From contig NC_054701.1 of NCBI RefSeq assembly GCF_016097555.1, forward strand, positions 30,677,707 to 30,741,706: a stretch of DNA of 64,000 nucleotides, written 5' to 3'. The DNA comes from Gigantopelta aegis (lineage: Eukaryota > Mollusca > Gastropoda > Neomphalida > Peltospiridae). The notes below the pieces were generated by a model that worked only from the letters and a program-made list of their open reading frames with translations, had not been told where the DNA came from and did not search any database. Positions 12,543 to 27,488 of this stretch are shown piece by piece (position 1 is the first letter of the stretch; each line of letters opens with the position of its first letter). The position numbers and the translations under genes are program-made.

Positions 12543-12839
12543 TTACAGATTGGATTTGATTAACAATGAAAGGAAAACGGACATTTGGACATAATATATA
12601 ACAATGACGTCCAAAACCCCATTCACAAGTGTGAAGACAATGAACTCGTTTCGTCGCATCCTTAATGAATATAGATGAATGCAGTAAACAGCCGTAACAC
12701 CTGCTAATACATAAACAATCGTGTTGGACTGAAGTACCAGACGGCTAACACCTGTTTTAAGGTGGTCACAAAGTCCTTGGTAGGAGTTTTGCCAGTCGTA
12801 ACTACAGCACGTCGTTACATCTGTTGTTATTAAGTTCAT
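12543..12839 (-). CDS. Possible membrane-protein exon (tetraspanin-like end)
   Basis: The minus-strand frame of 98 codons has TTCCSYDWQNSYQGLC followed by a hydrophobic stretch (NTIVYVLAGVTAVYCIHLYS) and a second hydrophobic stretch near residues 65-95. A CC motif, then GxC, then a final membrane helix is the layout of the large loop and last segment of tetraspanins. An acceptor-like AACAACAG lies just inside the 5' end. The match is by pattern only, and no other exon of such a gene was located. Confidence 0.25.
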   Translation of the reverse strand: MNLITTDVTTCCSYDWQNSYQGLCDHLKTGVSRLVLQSNTIVYVLAGVTAVYCIHLYSLRMRRNEFIVFTLVNGVLDVIVIYYVQMSVFLSLLIKSNL

Positions 12840-13165
12840 ACACAGACTTGGTTTAACCGAAAACTGGTAGTCCGAAAGAAAAGCTTTCCCAGGTAAGTTG
12901 GAATTGTAAGTCCGTAATTGAAAAACACATTTAAAACGAAAGGCACGAGTGCTCTGATTTAATAAAAAATAATATAACTACAGTGCTGAACATTATACGA
13001 TACTATGACAAATTCTTTTGCCGCATCGTGTCCAGTTAATTGCTATGTAAGAATGCAATATGTGCTTATGCTCTTCCATATGTTGTTGTTCTTACGACAT
13101 CTGGTGGTCCCACTACATGTTAATAGTCCCACAGGTGTTGATAGTCATCAAACATCTGATGATGG

Positions 13166-13536
13166 AAAGAAAGAAAGAAATGTTTTATTTAACGACGCAC
13201 TCAACACATTTTATTTACGGTTATATGGCGTCAGACATATGGTTAATGACCACACAGATTTTGAGAGGAATACCGCTGTCGCCACTACATGGGCTACTCT
13301 TTCCGATTACCAGCAAGGGATCTTTTATTTGCGCTCCCCACAGGCAATATAGCACAAACCATGGCCTTTGTTGAACCAGTTATGGATCACTGGTCGGTGC
13401 AAGTGGTTTACACCTACCCATTGAGCCTTGCGGAGTCGGTATCTGGATTAAAAACCCCATGCCTCGACTGGGATCCGAACCCAGTACCTACCAGCCTGTA
13501 GACCGATGGCCTAACCACTACGCCACAGAGGCCGGT
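13166..13536 (-). mobile_element. tRNA-headed SINE (family A), full length
   Basis: On the minus strand the element starts GGCCTCTGTGGCGTAGTGG, with an A-box-like segment, continues with a B-box GGTTCGGATCCC, and ends GTGCGTCGTTAAATAAAACA with a TTTC repeat. It matches the plus-strand copy at 31375-31763 throughout, so both are near complete. Confidence 0.85.
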
Positions 13537-13829
13537 CTCTGATGATAGAGATTCAATAAGACTTAGTGTTGATGGTCCTGCAATATTTCTTGATGATCGC
13601 TGAACATTTTCCGACTCATTTAAATCAAAACAATACTTCGAAGTAAATATCTCTGACTTCCTTTTATAAGATTAAGATATACTCATATTATATGCATTTG
13701 AGACGTCGTATGCTGTTTAAAACGCTAAATGTCAAATAAAATAAAACATTCATAATTTGAATGTCAGCATGTTCAGGGATTCCTCGAACACCTTAAACTA
13801 ACTGTCATAACTGACACATATTTAACACA

Positions 13830-14110
13830 CACTAATGTCTGATTTAATACGGCCTGGTATTTGGTTAAACAAGGGTTCCCTTTTTCTGTCTGGATTTAGT
13901 AAACTGGTCTGGAGTGGCAGTCCTCTTTTTGGTGGTACAAGAGGGATGAAATTTCCATTAAATGATCTCCTCGAGAGTGGCTGTCCTCCTATAGGCACTA
14001 GATAGAAAATCATGGAATCATCCACTATTTTGTCAAATTCCCATTTGATTCTGTATTGTGCAGAGATACGGCCCTGATCAAGTATTACGGTTTTGTCGTT
14101 CAGATTTTCT
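13830..14110 (-). repeat. Dispersed repeat with conserved reading frame, copy 1
   Basis: On the minus strand this segment encodes a frame (stop near 13822) whose middle reads KTVILDQGRIS, then F-x-KIV and YLVP. A plus-strand frame at 49654-49917 has KTVIRDQNSIS, F-x-KIV and YLVP with identical spacing, and the DNA is also alignable. This is therefore a repeat family, possibly with a coding origin. No protein domain is recognised. It ends just upstream of the DNase gene's first coding exon on the opposite strand. Confidence 0.55.
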
Positions 14111-14152
14111 CTAATTGTTTCGATGTATTTATTACAGATATAGATGTGTATA

Positions 14153-16017
14153 ATGAGTTCAGTGAACACCATCACTGCGCTGTGCCTCCTGGCTATGGTG
14201 GTGTGTGTGGCGGGACACTACAAGATTGCAGCCTTCAACATTCAGACGTTCGGCAGGGCAAAAATGGACAAGCCAGACGTTGTTAATATCATCAAACAGG
14301 TGAAAATATAACTACATCTGTTCCTTTCAAAACATGAATGAATGAATGTATGAATATATGAATGGATGTTTAACAACACCCCAGCACAAAAGTACACATC
14401 GGTTATTGGTGTCTTTCAAAACAATTTATAAATATAAATAATGATTAATATTCAAAACAAAAACCGCATGTTACTTGTCATTTGTGCAATCATAATCACT
14501 ACCATCATCATCTCCTCCTCCTCCTCCTCATCATCATCATAACCACCACTACTATCACCATCATCATCATCATCATAACCACCACCACTATCACCACCAT
14601 CATCATCATCATCATCATCATAACCACCACCACTATCACCATCATCATCATCATCATCATCATAACCACCACCACTATCACCACCATCATCATCATCATC
14701 ATCATAACCACCACCACTATCACCACCAGCATCATCATCATCATCATCATAACCACCACCACTATCACCATCATCATCATCATCATAACCATCATAACCA
14801 CCACCACTATCACCATCATCGTCATCATCATAACCACCACCACCACTATCACCATCATCATCATCATCATAACCATCATAACCACCACCACTATCACCAT
14901 CATCATCATCATCATAACCACCACCACTATCACCATCATCATCATCATCATAACCATCATAACCACCACCACTATCACCACCATCATCATCATCATCATC
15001 ATCATAACCACCACCACTATCACCATCATCATCATCATCATAACCACCACCACTATCACCATCATCATCATCATCATAACCACCACCACTATCACCATCA
15101 CCATCATCATCATCATAACCATCATAACCACCACCACCACCACCACCATCATCATCATCACCATCATCATAACCACCACCACCACCATCATCATCATAAC
15201 CACCACCACCACTATCACCTTCATCATCATCATCATAACCACCACCACTATCACCATCATCATCATCATAACCACCACCACTATCACCTTCATCATCATC
15301 ATAACCACCACCACCACTATCACCTTCATCATCATCATCATAACCACCACCACTATCACCATCATCATCATCATCATAACCACCACCACTATCACCATCA
15401 TCATCATCATCATAACCACCACCACTATCACCATCATCATCATCATCATCATAACCATCATAACCACCACCACCACCACCATCATCATCATCACCATCAT
15501 CATAACCACCACCACCACCATCATCATCATAACCACCACCACCACTATCACCTTCATCATCATCATCATAACCACCACCACTATCACCATCATCATCATC
15601 ATAACCACCACCACTATCACCTTCATCATCATCATAACCACCACCACCACTATCACCTTCATCATCATCATCATAACCACCACCACTATCACCATCATCA
15701 TCATCATCATAACCACCACCACTATCACCATCATCATCATCATCATAACCATCATAACCACCACCACCACTATCACCACCATCATCATCATCATCATAAC
15801 CACCACCACTATCACCATCATCATCATCATCATAACCATCATAACCACCACCACTATCACCATCATCATCATCATCATAACCACCACCACTATCACCATC
15901 ATCATCATCATCATAACCATCATAACCACCACCATCATCATCATCACCATCATCATAACCACCACCACCATCATCATCATAACCACCATCACCACCATCA
16001 TCATCATCATCATCATA

Positions 16018-16048
<31 letters not shown>

Positions 16049-16662
16049 TCATCATAATCACCATCCCCACCACCATCATCATCATAACCACCATCACCAT
16101 CATCATCATAACCACCATCACCATCATCATAACCACCATCACCATCATCATAACCACCACCACTATCACCTTCATCATCATCATCATAACCACCACCACC
16201 ACTATCACCATCATCATCATCATCATAACCACCACCACCACTATCACCTTCATCATCATCATCATAACCACCACCACCACCACTATCACCACCATCATCA
16301 TCACCATCATCATCATAACCACCATCACCATCATCATCATAACCACCACCACCATCATCATCATAACCACCACCACCACCATCATCATCATAACCACCAC
16401 CACCACCACCATCATAACCACCACCACCATCATCATCATCATCATAACCACCACCACCATCATCATCATCATCATAACCACCAACACCATCATCATCATC
16501 ATAACCACCACCACCACCATCATCATCATCATAACCACCACCACCATCATCATCATCATCATAACCACCACCACCATCATCACCATCATCATAACCACCA
16601 TCACCATCATCATAACCACCATCACCATCATCATAACCACCACCACCACCATCATCATCATA

Positions 16663-16693
<31 letters not shown>

Positions 16694-16846
16694 TAACCAC
16701 CACCATCATCATCATCATCATAACCACCATCACCATCATCATCATCATCATAACCACCATCACCATCATCATAACCACCATCACCATCATCATAACCACC
16801 ATCACCATCATCATAACCACCACCACCACCATCATCATCATAACAT

Positions 16847-16878
<32 letters not shown>

Positions 16879-16994
16879 TCATCACCACCACCATCATCAT
16901 CATCATCATAACCACCATCACCATCATCATAACCACCATCACCATCATCATAACCACCATCACCATCATCATAACCACCACCATCATCATCATA

Positions 16995-17025
<31 letters not shown>

Positions 17026-18323
17026 TAACCACCACCACCATCATCATCATCATCATAACCACCATCACCATCATCATAACCACCACCATCATCATAACCA
17101 CCATCACCATCATCATAACCATCATCATAACCACCACCACCATCATCATCATAGCCACCACCACCATAATCATCATCATGACCACCACCACCACCATCAT
17201 CATCATCATAACCACCACCACCACCACCATCATCATCATAACCACCACCACCATCACCACCACCATCATCATCATAACCACCACCACCATCATCACCACC
17301 ATCATCATCATAACCACCACCACCATCACCATCATCATCATAACCATCTTCTTCTTCCTCCTCCTCATCATCATAACCACTATCATCATCAGTTAAAGCG
17401 TCAACCAGTAAGAATCTGTTATGATTTTGTTTTATCTTGTAGATTGTTCTGCGCTATGACATCATCCTTATACAGGAAATACGTGATAGTTCTGGCAACT
17501 CACTTAAAGTTCTGAACAACACACTTAACACGTGAGCACACACATGTTTTAGATGTCTAGTATTAAAGTCATGTATAACTTGTCGACAGGTAGTGTAGAG
17601 CACCAATTCATTTACTAAAATTCTAAAAAAGCCAACAAAACATGAGAGAGAAGAGAGTGTAATGGTCTTACACCTACCCATTGAGTCGTTAAAACTTGCT
17701 CTGGGTGGGAGCTGGTACCGGGCTGCGAACCCTGTACCTACCAGCCTTATGTCCGATACCAATCCACGATGCCACCGACGCCAGCTACACATTTTGCTAA
17801 GCGGTTTGCATTGTATGTTGTAAGGAAAAAAACAAAACCTCAATCACTTGGTATATCCAATAACAAAACATGGAAACGGTCAAAACTGGCGTCCACGCTC
17901 ATGGTTAATTTTGATTTTGGACTTGAATACCTAATTCTATAATTGAAGTTCTATAAGTTTTTATACAAATGATCTAGTATAAAAGTTAAAAAGTGCGACT
18001 AGTATAGAGCTACATTCCTTTAACCGAAATCCTAAGCCACAAATCAACCAAGATAATAAAACATGTATATAGATTAGGGTCTCCACGAGTACTAGAGTAC
18101 CCATGTTCAGCGTTGGAATTAAGATGCAAAATGCTATTTTACTTTATTCCTTAGTCTCATTGTCATCTAAGTGGCGATAACTCGGGGGTCCGAATCGAGT
18201 TTGACCCTCGAGTGCCAGAGTGCAATATTTATATTTAATATAGATGTTTTGTTTGATAGAAAATGACAACCAGCATAGATTTCGTAAATTTGTTCTTCAG
18301 ATCAATATAATTATTTTGAAATG

Positions 18324-18422
<99 letters not shown>

Positions 18423-20260
18423 TTATTATTATTTTTTTTTTTTTTGCAGGCAAGAACATTTCAGCTACACTCTGAGCCCTCGACTGGGAAGATCTAGTAA
18501 CTACAAGGAGCAATATGCATATTTTTATAGGTGAGCCTATCACAAGAAACGCATCGACGACAACACGCACTCATGCACGGCTGCGCTCACTTAACATATA
18601 TTTAAAAGGTTGTCTTCCTGGTTAGCAGCACCTGTAGGAAGAACAATAATAAATTACGGCCTTATGGTCCGGGGGTTCAGGGGCGGATCCAGGACATATT
18701 TTGTGACAGGGAACTAACAGAAAAAGGGCACATGGACCAACATTTAAAAGGGGTGGGGGAAGAGACTCTTAAATATGTTATGGGGACGAGTCCCCTGGTC
18801 TCCCCTTGGATCCGTCTTTGTGGTTGTTTGTATAGTTTAAAAGTGCCCATTTTTTCTAGTTGAAGAAGATCATATATTACTACGTTCTGGCATAAGTGTA
18901 CGAGACAGTCCTGGAGAAAATCCTTAAATTCGGGCAAAAACAACCGAGAAATTCGGGCACAATGAGCAGTCCTGAACACATTTCACCATGTCATTTCATT
19001 ATTCTACCCAAAATATTAGCTGTAACCCATGTAAAAATGTGTGGCAATTCGTTTGCAACCCTTGATAGCTGTTTGGCAGTAATACTAATATGAATAAACG
19101 TTGTAATCCAGATTCGGGCACATTTTGTTTAATTCGGGCAAGAATCGGCCTGCCATACACAAATGGGAGCCTGTACGTCTATGCGCCCCAGATATGACCT
19201 GCAAGTTATACATACAATGCAAGCCGCTTAGCAAGAACGGTCGCTTTTAAGAATAGCCTTGATGCTTTGATCGCAAGATCGAACCTCCTCTGTGGACCCA
19301 TTCTCTGATTGTATTTTCACCCCCGTTCCAAGCAGTGTCCTACGACTGGTATATCAAAGGCCGTAGTATGTGCTGTCCTGTATGTGGGAAAGTGATTATA
19401 ACAGATCCCGTACTCCTAATAGAAAAATGTAGCGGATTTTCTCTGAAGACTACGAGTCAAAATTATCAAATGTTTAACATAGCCGGTGATTAATTTAAAT
19501 TAATATGCTCTAGTGGTGTCGTTAAAAAATTCGTTTTAACTTTTTAAGTGTAGCATGGGTGGATCTGGCGTCAAAACCTCATTCACTTCAACTAATTCAC
19601 TTCAATTGATTATCCCATTGATATAAAATGAATGAATGAATGAATGTTTAAGGACACCCCAGCACGAAAAATACATCGGCTATTGGGTGTCAAACTATGG
19701 TAAATAAACAAATAAAGTGATGATCAACATCAATATAAAAATTCAAGAGTCAAATAAAAACACAGTGTAAAGAACTGTGCAAAAAATACAAATATCTCAG
19801 ATATAGAAAATTATAATTTAGAGTAAAAGATATAGGGACGTATATCGAATCGTAACCAAATGGCTAGCCATGCATATTTGAAACAGCACTAAACAAGATC
19901 TTGGTGGCTTTAAAAATAGTCGTCATGTTTTTATTCGGACGAGATTTATTTTTACAAACGTAACTGTTAAAAACACACAACTAATCTCCCCTACGGAGTT
20001 TATTTTTGTTAATTATTTACAGATAATTAAAATCAACAGCTTTTGCGTTCACTTGGTACAGACGCCGATACAGTGACCTGAATCAGTTAAACTTCTTGAA
20101 CTTACAAGCAATTTATTATTCATTATGCATTCGCAATTTTCTACATGGTTGGAAGAACTGTTCCAATATACATATATACATATATTTCTCTTGTTCTCTT
20201 ACACACAGACACAAAGGGATAGACAGATACACAGACAGACAGATAGGGACTAAGAGAGAC

Positions 20261-20321
<61 letters not shown>

Positions 20322-23300
20322 GAGTGTGTGAATTTCAGAACCAGCTGTTGTATGTAGATATACGTTTAGACTTAAGGTTGTTATTAAATTATATTTTATG
20401 AATTGTTTTTAATGTTTACAGGACTGACCGCGTGAATCTTGTGGCCACCCACCTGTACGACGACAACACACCTGCCGACGTGTTTGAAAGGGAGCCGTAT
20501 TGCACGCTGTTTGAGATACCTGAACCAGGTAATCGACACTATACTTTTCATTTTCGTGCTTATATTCAATTAAGGTTCAAGCACGCTGTCCTGGTCACAT
20601 ATCAGCTATTTGTTAGTGAGAGAGAAGAGGGTGTAGTGGTCTTGCTATTTACCCATTGAGTCGTTAAAACTCGCTCTGGGTGGGAGGCGGTACCGGGCTG
20701 CGAACCCAGTACCTATCTGCTTTATGTCGGGTTGGCCTAACCACACCACGGAGGCCTTTTACTTTAGTATAATATTAAGACAAAAGAGTTCATCAATCTG
20801 GTAAGTGTGCTGAAATAAACAAAAGCTCGTGACTTTCAAAGCGAAAGCAGACACTAGATTTAATTGATGCATTATTTATCAGTATAACTAACAGGGGATT
20901 TACAATACAAAATGAAATGCTTCACTGTCACGTCATTGAATGTAGCGTGTATTTTACCCACTGTCCTGGACAGGCAGTACAGATAGCCGAAGTGTGTGCC
21001 CAGGACAACGTGCTTGAACCTTAATTGGATATAAGCACGAAAATAAGTTGAAATGAAATGAAGAAAGGAAGGAAATGTTTTATTTTACGACGCACTCAAC
21101 ACATTTTATTTACGGTTATATGGTTAAGGACCACACAGATATTGAGGGAGGAAACCCGCTATCGCCGCTTCATGGGCTATTCTTTTCGATTAGCAGCAAG
21201 GGATCTTTTATATGCAACATCCCACAGACAGGGTAGTACATACCACGGCCTTTGATATACCATTCGTGGTGCACTGGCTGGAGAAATGAAATGAAATGTA
21301 TTTTAAAGTGCAGTGTAGTACCAATTTGCTAAACATTTTTGTGTTGGTATATAAGTGTATTTATCAAAGAAGGATGGGCAGTCAGAGTTAGCACAACCGT
21401 CAGTCCACATTGCTAAACATGTTATATTCAGTTGAAGGTTCAAGCACGCCGATCTAGGGCATATCATCAGAGGTAACCCCCAAAAAACAAATATATATAC
21501 AACAATAATTTCGTCCAAACATGACTGCATTAATTCTTATTTACAATTCTGTTTTTGTATTTAAAAAAAATCATCGGTAATTTTATAATAGTGCAGAGGG
21601 TATCTGCGATCTTTACTACCTGAATCATAAAGATTTATGAACCATGGGAGCTGATACAGGGTATACTGGGGGATTCCGGTGATACAAAAACAAAATTGTC
21701 CAGAATGCTAAATATTATCTGAGCGTCCCGTCCCCATATCTCGCACCCTTCTATTATCAGTATTAATCGTTCTGTATACATGTACTCCCCCCCCCCCCCC
21801 CTGCTCAAGGCGAATTTGTTTTTCATATCCCGATTTTTTACATTCCTGTGAATGGAGATGGAAGTACTGTGATGTTATCGGGCTTCGCCAGACACCTCGA
21901 CCCTCCCCCCCCCCCCTGCAAAATTTCCTGCGCACGCCCCTGTTAAAAGGCGAACATTCCACTTTAATGGTCATGGTCATAGGGTTTTACGTGCACATTC
22001 AGAACAAGCTGTTGTAGCGCACGCCTGTCGTGGGCACAAGAGCCGGCCTTGGCCGGCCCTTCTGTCCAAGACAGGAAAGGTGGGGGGGGGGGGGGGAAGG
22101 AGGGACCGCCTGCACTGGCAGGTGCAAGGGAGCACCAGCAGTCCGATTGAATCGGTAGCAGGCGGGTGGGGGTGGTGGTGATGCTATGGAATTTTGAGTG
22201 AAGCCATTTTAAAGCCAAAGAGAAAATGGTGCGCAGTTTTTGTTGAGTAATTTTGGCGCAATTTTGAGCGGTCGGTCGAAAGGTGAATGATTGAGCTAGT
22301 ATAGGTTTTGAATCGAGTGTAGCTCGTTAGTGAGTCGAGAGTAGCTCGTTACTTATCGACCTTCATGATGCTGGTTGTCTCCCTAGGTTGTCCGTAGGGT
22401 CCTGATAAGGACCTGACCTCTTCTGGTCGTGGCATGACAACCCAGAGGAGACTCGTGCAATTGTGTAGACACTGGCAGGCAAGGCGGTTTGTTCCGGGGT
22501 GGTCGAAGCGCTGGTGTTGGTTTGGTCTTCAGTTTCCTCCTCAGTGACACCAAGTACATTTCCCAGCAGCAAGTATTTGGGGACTGGGTAGGGGCGGCCG
22601 ATATTCTTTTGTTCGGCCTCCCCCGGGTGCATTGCAATTGTGTACTCGGAACCGGTATTCTTTTGTCCAGTTCCTTATTAGAGCACGTGCTGGGCCATTA
22701 AAAATGTGGGGCGGATGCATTGTTATCATTAGTCAATGCATCCTGTGTGCTGTTGCGGTGAGCATGTTGTCTGTGTGTAATCCTAGTTTGGTGTTTAGGT
22801 TGTACCTATTGTCTTACGTCCCTATTCTAATGTTTCCAACGGTCATCATGACCCCCCCCCCCCTCCGCCCTTGCGTAGTTTTGTTAACACAATGGCCGGG
22901 GGGGGGGGGGGGAATTAGTCTATTCTAAATATCTAATTTGAAGGGCGAGCCCTTGTAGTGTATGTATTGGTTAAAAAAGCCTAGTGCTTAACATATTTAT
23001 TTTATCAGTCAGTGAAAGAGAGAGAGAAAGGAGAGAAAGATAGTTAGCTTATTAGTAATGAATAGTCACATAACATAACTGTCCGCCACTCCGGCGTACT
23101 ATTAATTTTGTTTCCCGCCCCCGCAAAAGATTAATGAAGTAATTATATCTATCTGTTGGTAATTGTATACTAAGGGTTTTGTTGGGCTTACGCCCTTATA
23201 CTATATTGTCTTACTTGGTCAATCTTCTATTTTCTGTTTTCCAGTTGTCCTTCTGTGCCCTAAGTGACTTACCGTGTCTGCTAGTTTTATTCATCATTAA

Positions 23301-26300
23301 TAAAGTGCATGGTGCGATTACATGAAATGTGCGATATATACATGTGGTTATTCTGGGTCGTGGTTGGCTGGCTTGGACCATTAGGTGAGCTGTAAAAAGA
23401 GAGGTTGATAATTTGTGATCCTATCCTGTTTGATATATTGGCTTTGGTTATGAGTGCCTATTATTTTTTTTTATTGTTTTATTTTTTATTTTTTATTTTT
23501 TTTATTTTTTTTTTTTTTTTTTGGTGGATTGGACCAATTTGCCAAACACGATTTTAGAATAAATTCATAACCTCCCCACCTTTGGCCACTTGCAGTAGAG
23601 TGCATCGGGTCCGAGTTCTAAATTGGTTGCAGCTCTTATGTAAGGGCTTACAAGTGAGTGGTTTTGAACAATCCTTATGAATAATCTATTAACCCTGTCT
23701 TGGTTCTTATTTCACCTATTCACCTTTGGCCCCTAGGTTGGAAAGCATCGAGTAGAGTTCGAATTGGTAGCAGTTCCTTCTTAGGGGCGTACTAGTGAAT
23801 GGTTATGAGTGCCTATTATTGGTTTATTTTATAGTTTTGGTTTGGTGGACTGGACGAATAGATAAACTGCTTTGAAGGTTTTATGTTTTAGATGTTTATC
23901 CGGGTTTAGTAGGAAGTTAGGCGTTATTTGTTTATTATGGTTGGCTTCGGTTATTGACTCTATCATTAGTTTTCTTTGTGTGGTATGTAGCGTGCAATCC
24001 AGGAGATAGTGTTTCATATCTTCCCAGGTGCCACAATCACATCTGGGTTTAGTTTGGTAAATGAGCAGCTGTTAAGTTGTGAAGATTTACCTAGGCGTAC
24101 TTTAGTGATTAATTTATCCACAAAGGTGTTTTTGTATTTAGGTCTTATTGAGTTGACTAGTTTATTGTGGATAGCTGCTAAGATGTCTGGCCTGGTAGAT
24201 TTATTAGTTTGAAGAGATTGGATTGAGCTAAGGCTATCTGAGAAGATAACACTTTTAGGATATTGTTTATTTCTGATCCAGATTAGTGCCTCGTAGATGG
24301 TTGTCAGTTCTGCTGTGTAAACTGATAGGTTGTCTGACAGCCTGGCATATTTAACAAGTTTGGAGTGTTTAGATATCTTTTCTTCTACTATTGGGAAGCC
24401 AACCCTACCATTATTTGGATTTTTTTAGCCGTCCGTGTATATATGGATGTGCTCCGGGTAATTTTCGTTGGCTGCGGCTTCAAACAGGACTTTTTTAAAA
24501 GGTGGAAATGGTGTTTCGTCTGTGGCTTTTTTAATTAAGTATGGAGTTTTGCACTCCATAGGCTGATTAATATGATATAGTGCCACTGGTATGTTATCAA
24601 TTCCTACCTCTATTTCTAGTTTACTAGCCCTAGTGGCAAATGAGTCATTGAGTTTTTTGTGTGTTTTTTTTTTTAATTCTAGTCCTGGTTTAGTTATTAT
24701 AGGAGTAAGTTCCTGAACTGGGTGGTCTAACTTAAGCGAGTGGATTTTGAGGTGGTAATTAAGATGTTGAATATTGCGGCGGTATTTAAGTGGCATGATG
24801 TTAAATTCTACTTCTAAGCTTTGGCCGCTAGTATTACGTGGAACTTTAGCTATTGTTCTTAGTGCTTGGTTTTGGATAACATCTAATTTTTGCAGTAATT
24901 GTGGGTCGGCGCAGCTGTAGGCTTGGGCTCCATAGTCTATCCTGGAGAGTATACATGCTTTGTAAACCATAAGCATTGCTTCCGTTTGCGCCCCCCAACT
25001 GGTGCCTGAGATTGCTCTTAGTAAGTTTAGTGTATTTTTAGATTGTCTGATTATATTATTTATGTGGTCACTAAAGGTTAGTTTTGAGTCGAAAGTGACA
25101 CCTAGGAATTTAAATTTTTTGACTCTTGGGATTGGTTTATTATTTGAAGTTATTTGGTGGTTATCGGCTGAGTTAACTTTATTGAATAGCATACAGACTG
25201 TTTTGGTTTCCGATAGCTTGATGCCCCAGTCCTGGGCCCATTTATTTAATTTATTCATATCGTTTTGCATTAGGCTAAATAGATTTTTGGTTATTCTGCC
25301 TGTGCGACAAATGGCGCAGTCATCAGCGAATAGTGCTGTATTTAGTGGAGTGGTTGATTTGATTTTACTTTTTGCATCCAGTGCTTTAGTTATGTCGTTG
25401 ATAAATATATTGAATAAGGTTGGTGATAGGACCGAGCCTTGTGGGATACCGTTTATTATTTCGGTTTTTTGTGAGTAGTGCTGATATTGATCTGTTGTGA
25501 ATAAAGTTATTGATGAAGTTGAACATATTCCCTTTAATACCGTTAGTTTTTAGTTTATTGAGTAGCCCCTGGCGCCATACCATATCAAAGGCTTTTTCTA
25601 TATCTATAAAGATTGCTAGTACTTTATTGGACTTGCGGAAGGCGTCATTTATGCTATTTTGTAGTCTAACTATCTGGTCTATTGTTGAGTGTTTAGTTCT
25701 AAATCCGCTTTGTACATTTGTAATTAGTTTATTCTCTAGTAAGTAATTATTTAGTCTTTTATTGATTATGGTTTCCAGCGTTTTGCACATGTGCGATGTG
25801 AGTGTTATCGGTCTATAACTCCCCGGGAGGGAGTGGTCCTTTCCCGCCTTTGGGAGACTGAAACACTCTGCGTGCTTCCATGCTGTGGGCATTTGGCCCT
25901 CCTCCCAGATTCTGTTATAGAGCGATAACACTACCTCCAGGGTTACATCTGGCATATGTTTTAGTAGAGTATAGCTGATTTGATCTGGCTTTAATGGCCG
26001 TTTTTAGTTCTATTAGTGTTAGTGGTTTATTAAATTCTAGATTATCTGTGTCCATCATAGAATCGTTTGTTGGTAAGTTGTTGTTTGTTTTAGGTTTATC
26101 AAAAAATTTGTTAGGGAAGTTTTCGTTGCTGCTATTTTTACTAAATGTTTTACTTAGGAGATCTGCTTTTTGTTTATTTGTGGTAGCCACTTTACTTTTT
26201 TGGAGGACTGTAGCGATCGTGCGATGTCCTTGAATAGCTTTAACTTTTTTCCACATTTCTCTAATAGATGTTCTGTTATTAAATTCCCCGCAGAATGTCT

Positions 26301-27435
26301 GCCAGCTGGTCTGTTTAGCTTCAATGATTAGTTTGCCTATTTCGTTTTTTGCTATTTTATATTTGGCGTGGTATTCTGGTTTACCTGTTTTTTAAAAGAG
26401 TTTTCGCATCCTGTTTCTAAAGCCGCATTTTGTTTTAATTTCGTCCGTCCTCCAACTGACGGGTGTATTTTTTTTTAGCTTGTTTGGTTTTTGGTATATT
26501 ATTTATAGTATTTTAGTGGTCGCTTCATCGATATCTAAATTAGCGTCTAGTTTAATTTGGCTGCATTCGCTAGTAAAGCCTGCCCAATTGGCTTTACTGA
26601 ATTTGAATTTTGGCAAGAATTTTTATTGTTCGGTATATTCTATGTTACTTTTATAGTTGGTTAGGATGGGTAAGTGGTCGCTATTTAGAGTATCCAGTAC
26701 TTCCCATTGGGCGTTTGCCCCTATATTATTAGAGGTTATGGTAAGATCGATGGCAGATGAGGTTGCTAATTGGTCATGGTAGTAGGTGGGGCTGCCATCG
26801 TTGAGACATACTAGGTTGTTTATGTTAATGAATTCTTCTAGTATGTCTCCTTGTGTGTCGGAGTGCTGACCTCCCCACAGTGGGCTATGGCTGTTGAAGT
26901 CTCCTACTAGGATTAGGTTATTATTAGGTTTAATAAGTTTATTATAATCGTTTATGTTTAGTTGTTTATGGGCTGCTCCCGGTGGGCTATATACATTGAT
27001 GACGTCTATAGGCATATTTTTGTTTAATACAGTAAGTCCTAGGGCTTCTAGGTTGGTATTTAGGGCTTCATATTTAATTTCGCTATGCGGGATGGCGCTT
27101 TTAATCAGTGTGGCTATTCCAGCTCTAGTGCTATTTTCTCTATTTTTATAGTAAGTTGTATAGCCTGGGATTTTGAATTTTTTAGCTGTTATTTTATTAT
27201 TACTTTTTTTTGAGCCAGTTCCTAGCCAATTTGCTTGTATGCATATAATATCTGGCTTGGTGTTGTTGGTGCTAATGAGTTGAATGAGTTCGGCACCATG
27301 TCCCATTGAGTGGAGACCTTTAGCGTTCCATTGGAGAACGCTAAGGCCTTTACTTATAGGTTTATTTTTATTAATATGGGTGTGTGGAGACTTGTCTCCC
27401 ATATTTTAGTCCCGTTGATTAGTTTATTTAGAATA

Positions 27436-27488
<53 letters not shown>

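Noticed and set aside
13005-13501. Plus-strand frames of 70-115 codons
   Set aside because: They lie in a minus-strand SINE; the same pseudo-peptides recur at every SINE copy (for example 21058, 31556, 42339, 46054).
14482-16911. Plus-strand frame of 809 codons rich in Ile and Thr, with a 777-codon Met/Val frame opposite
   Set aside because: Both are products of the CAT/ACC trinucleotide array in DNase intron 1; composition is purely repeat-driven and splice sites bracket the region as an intron.
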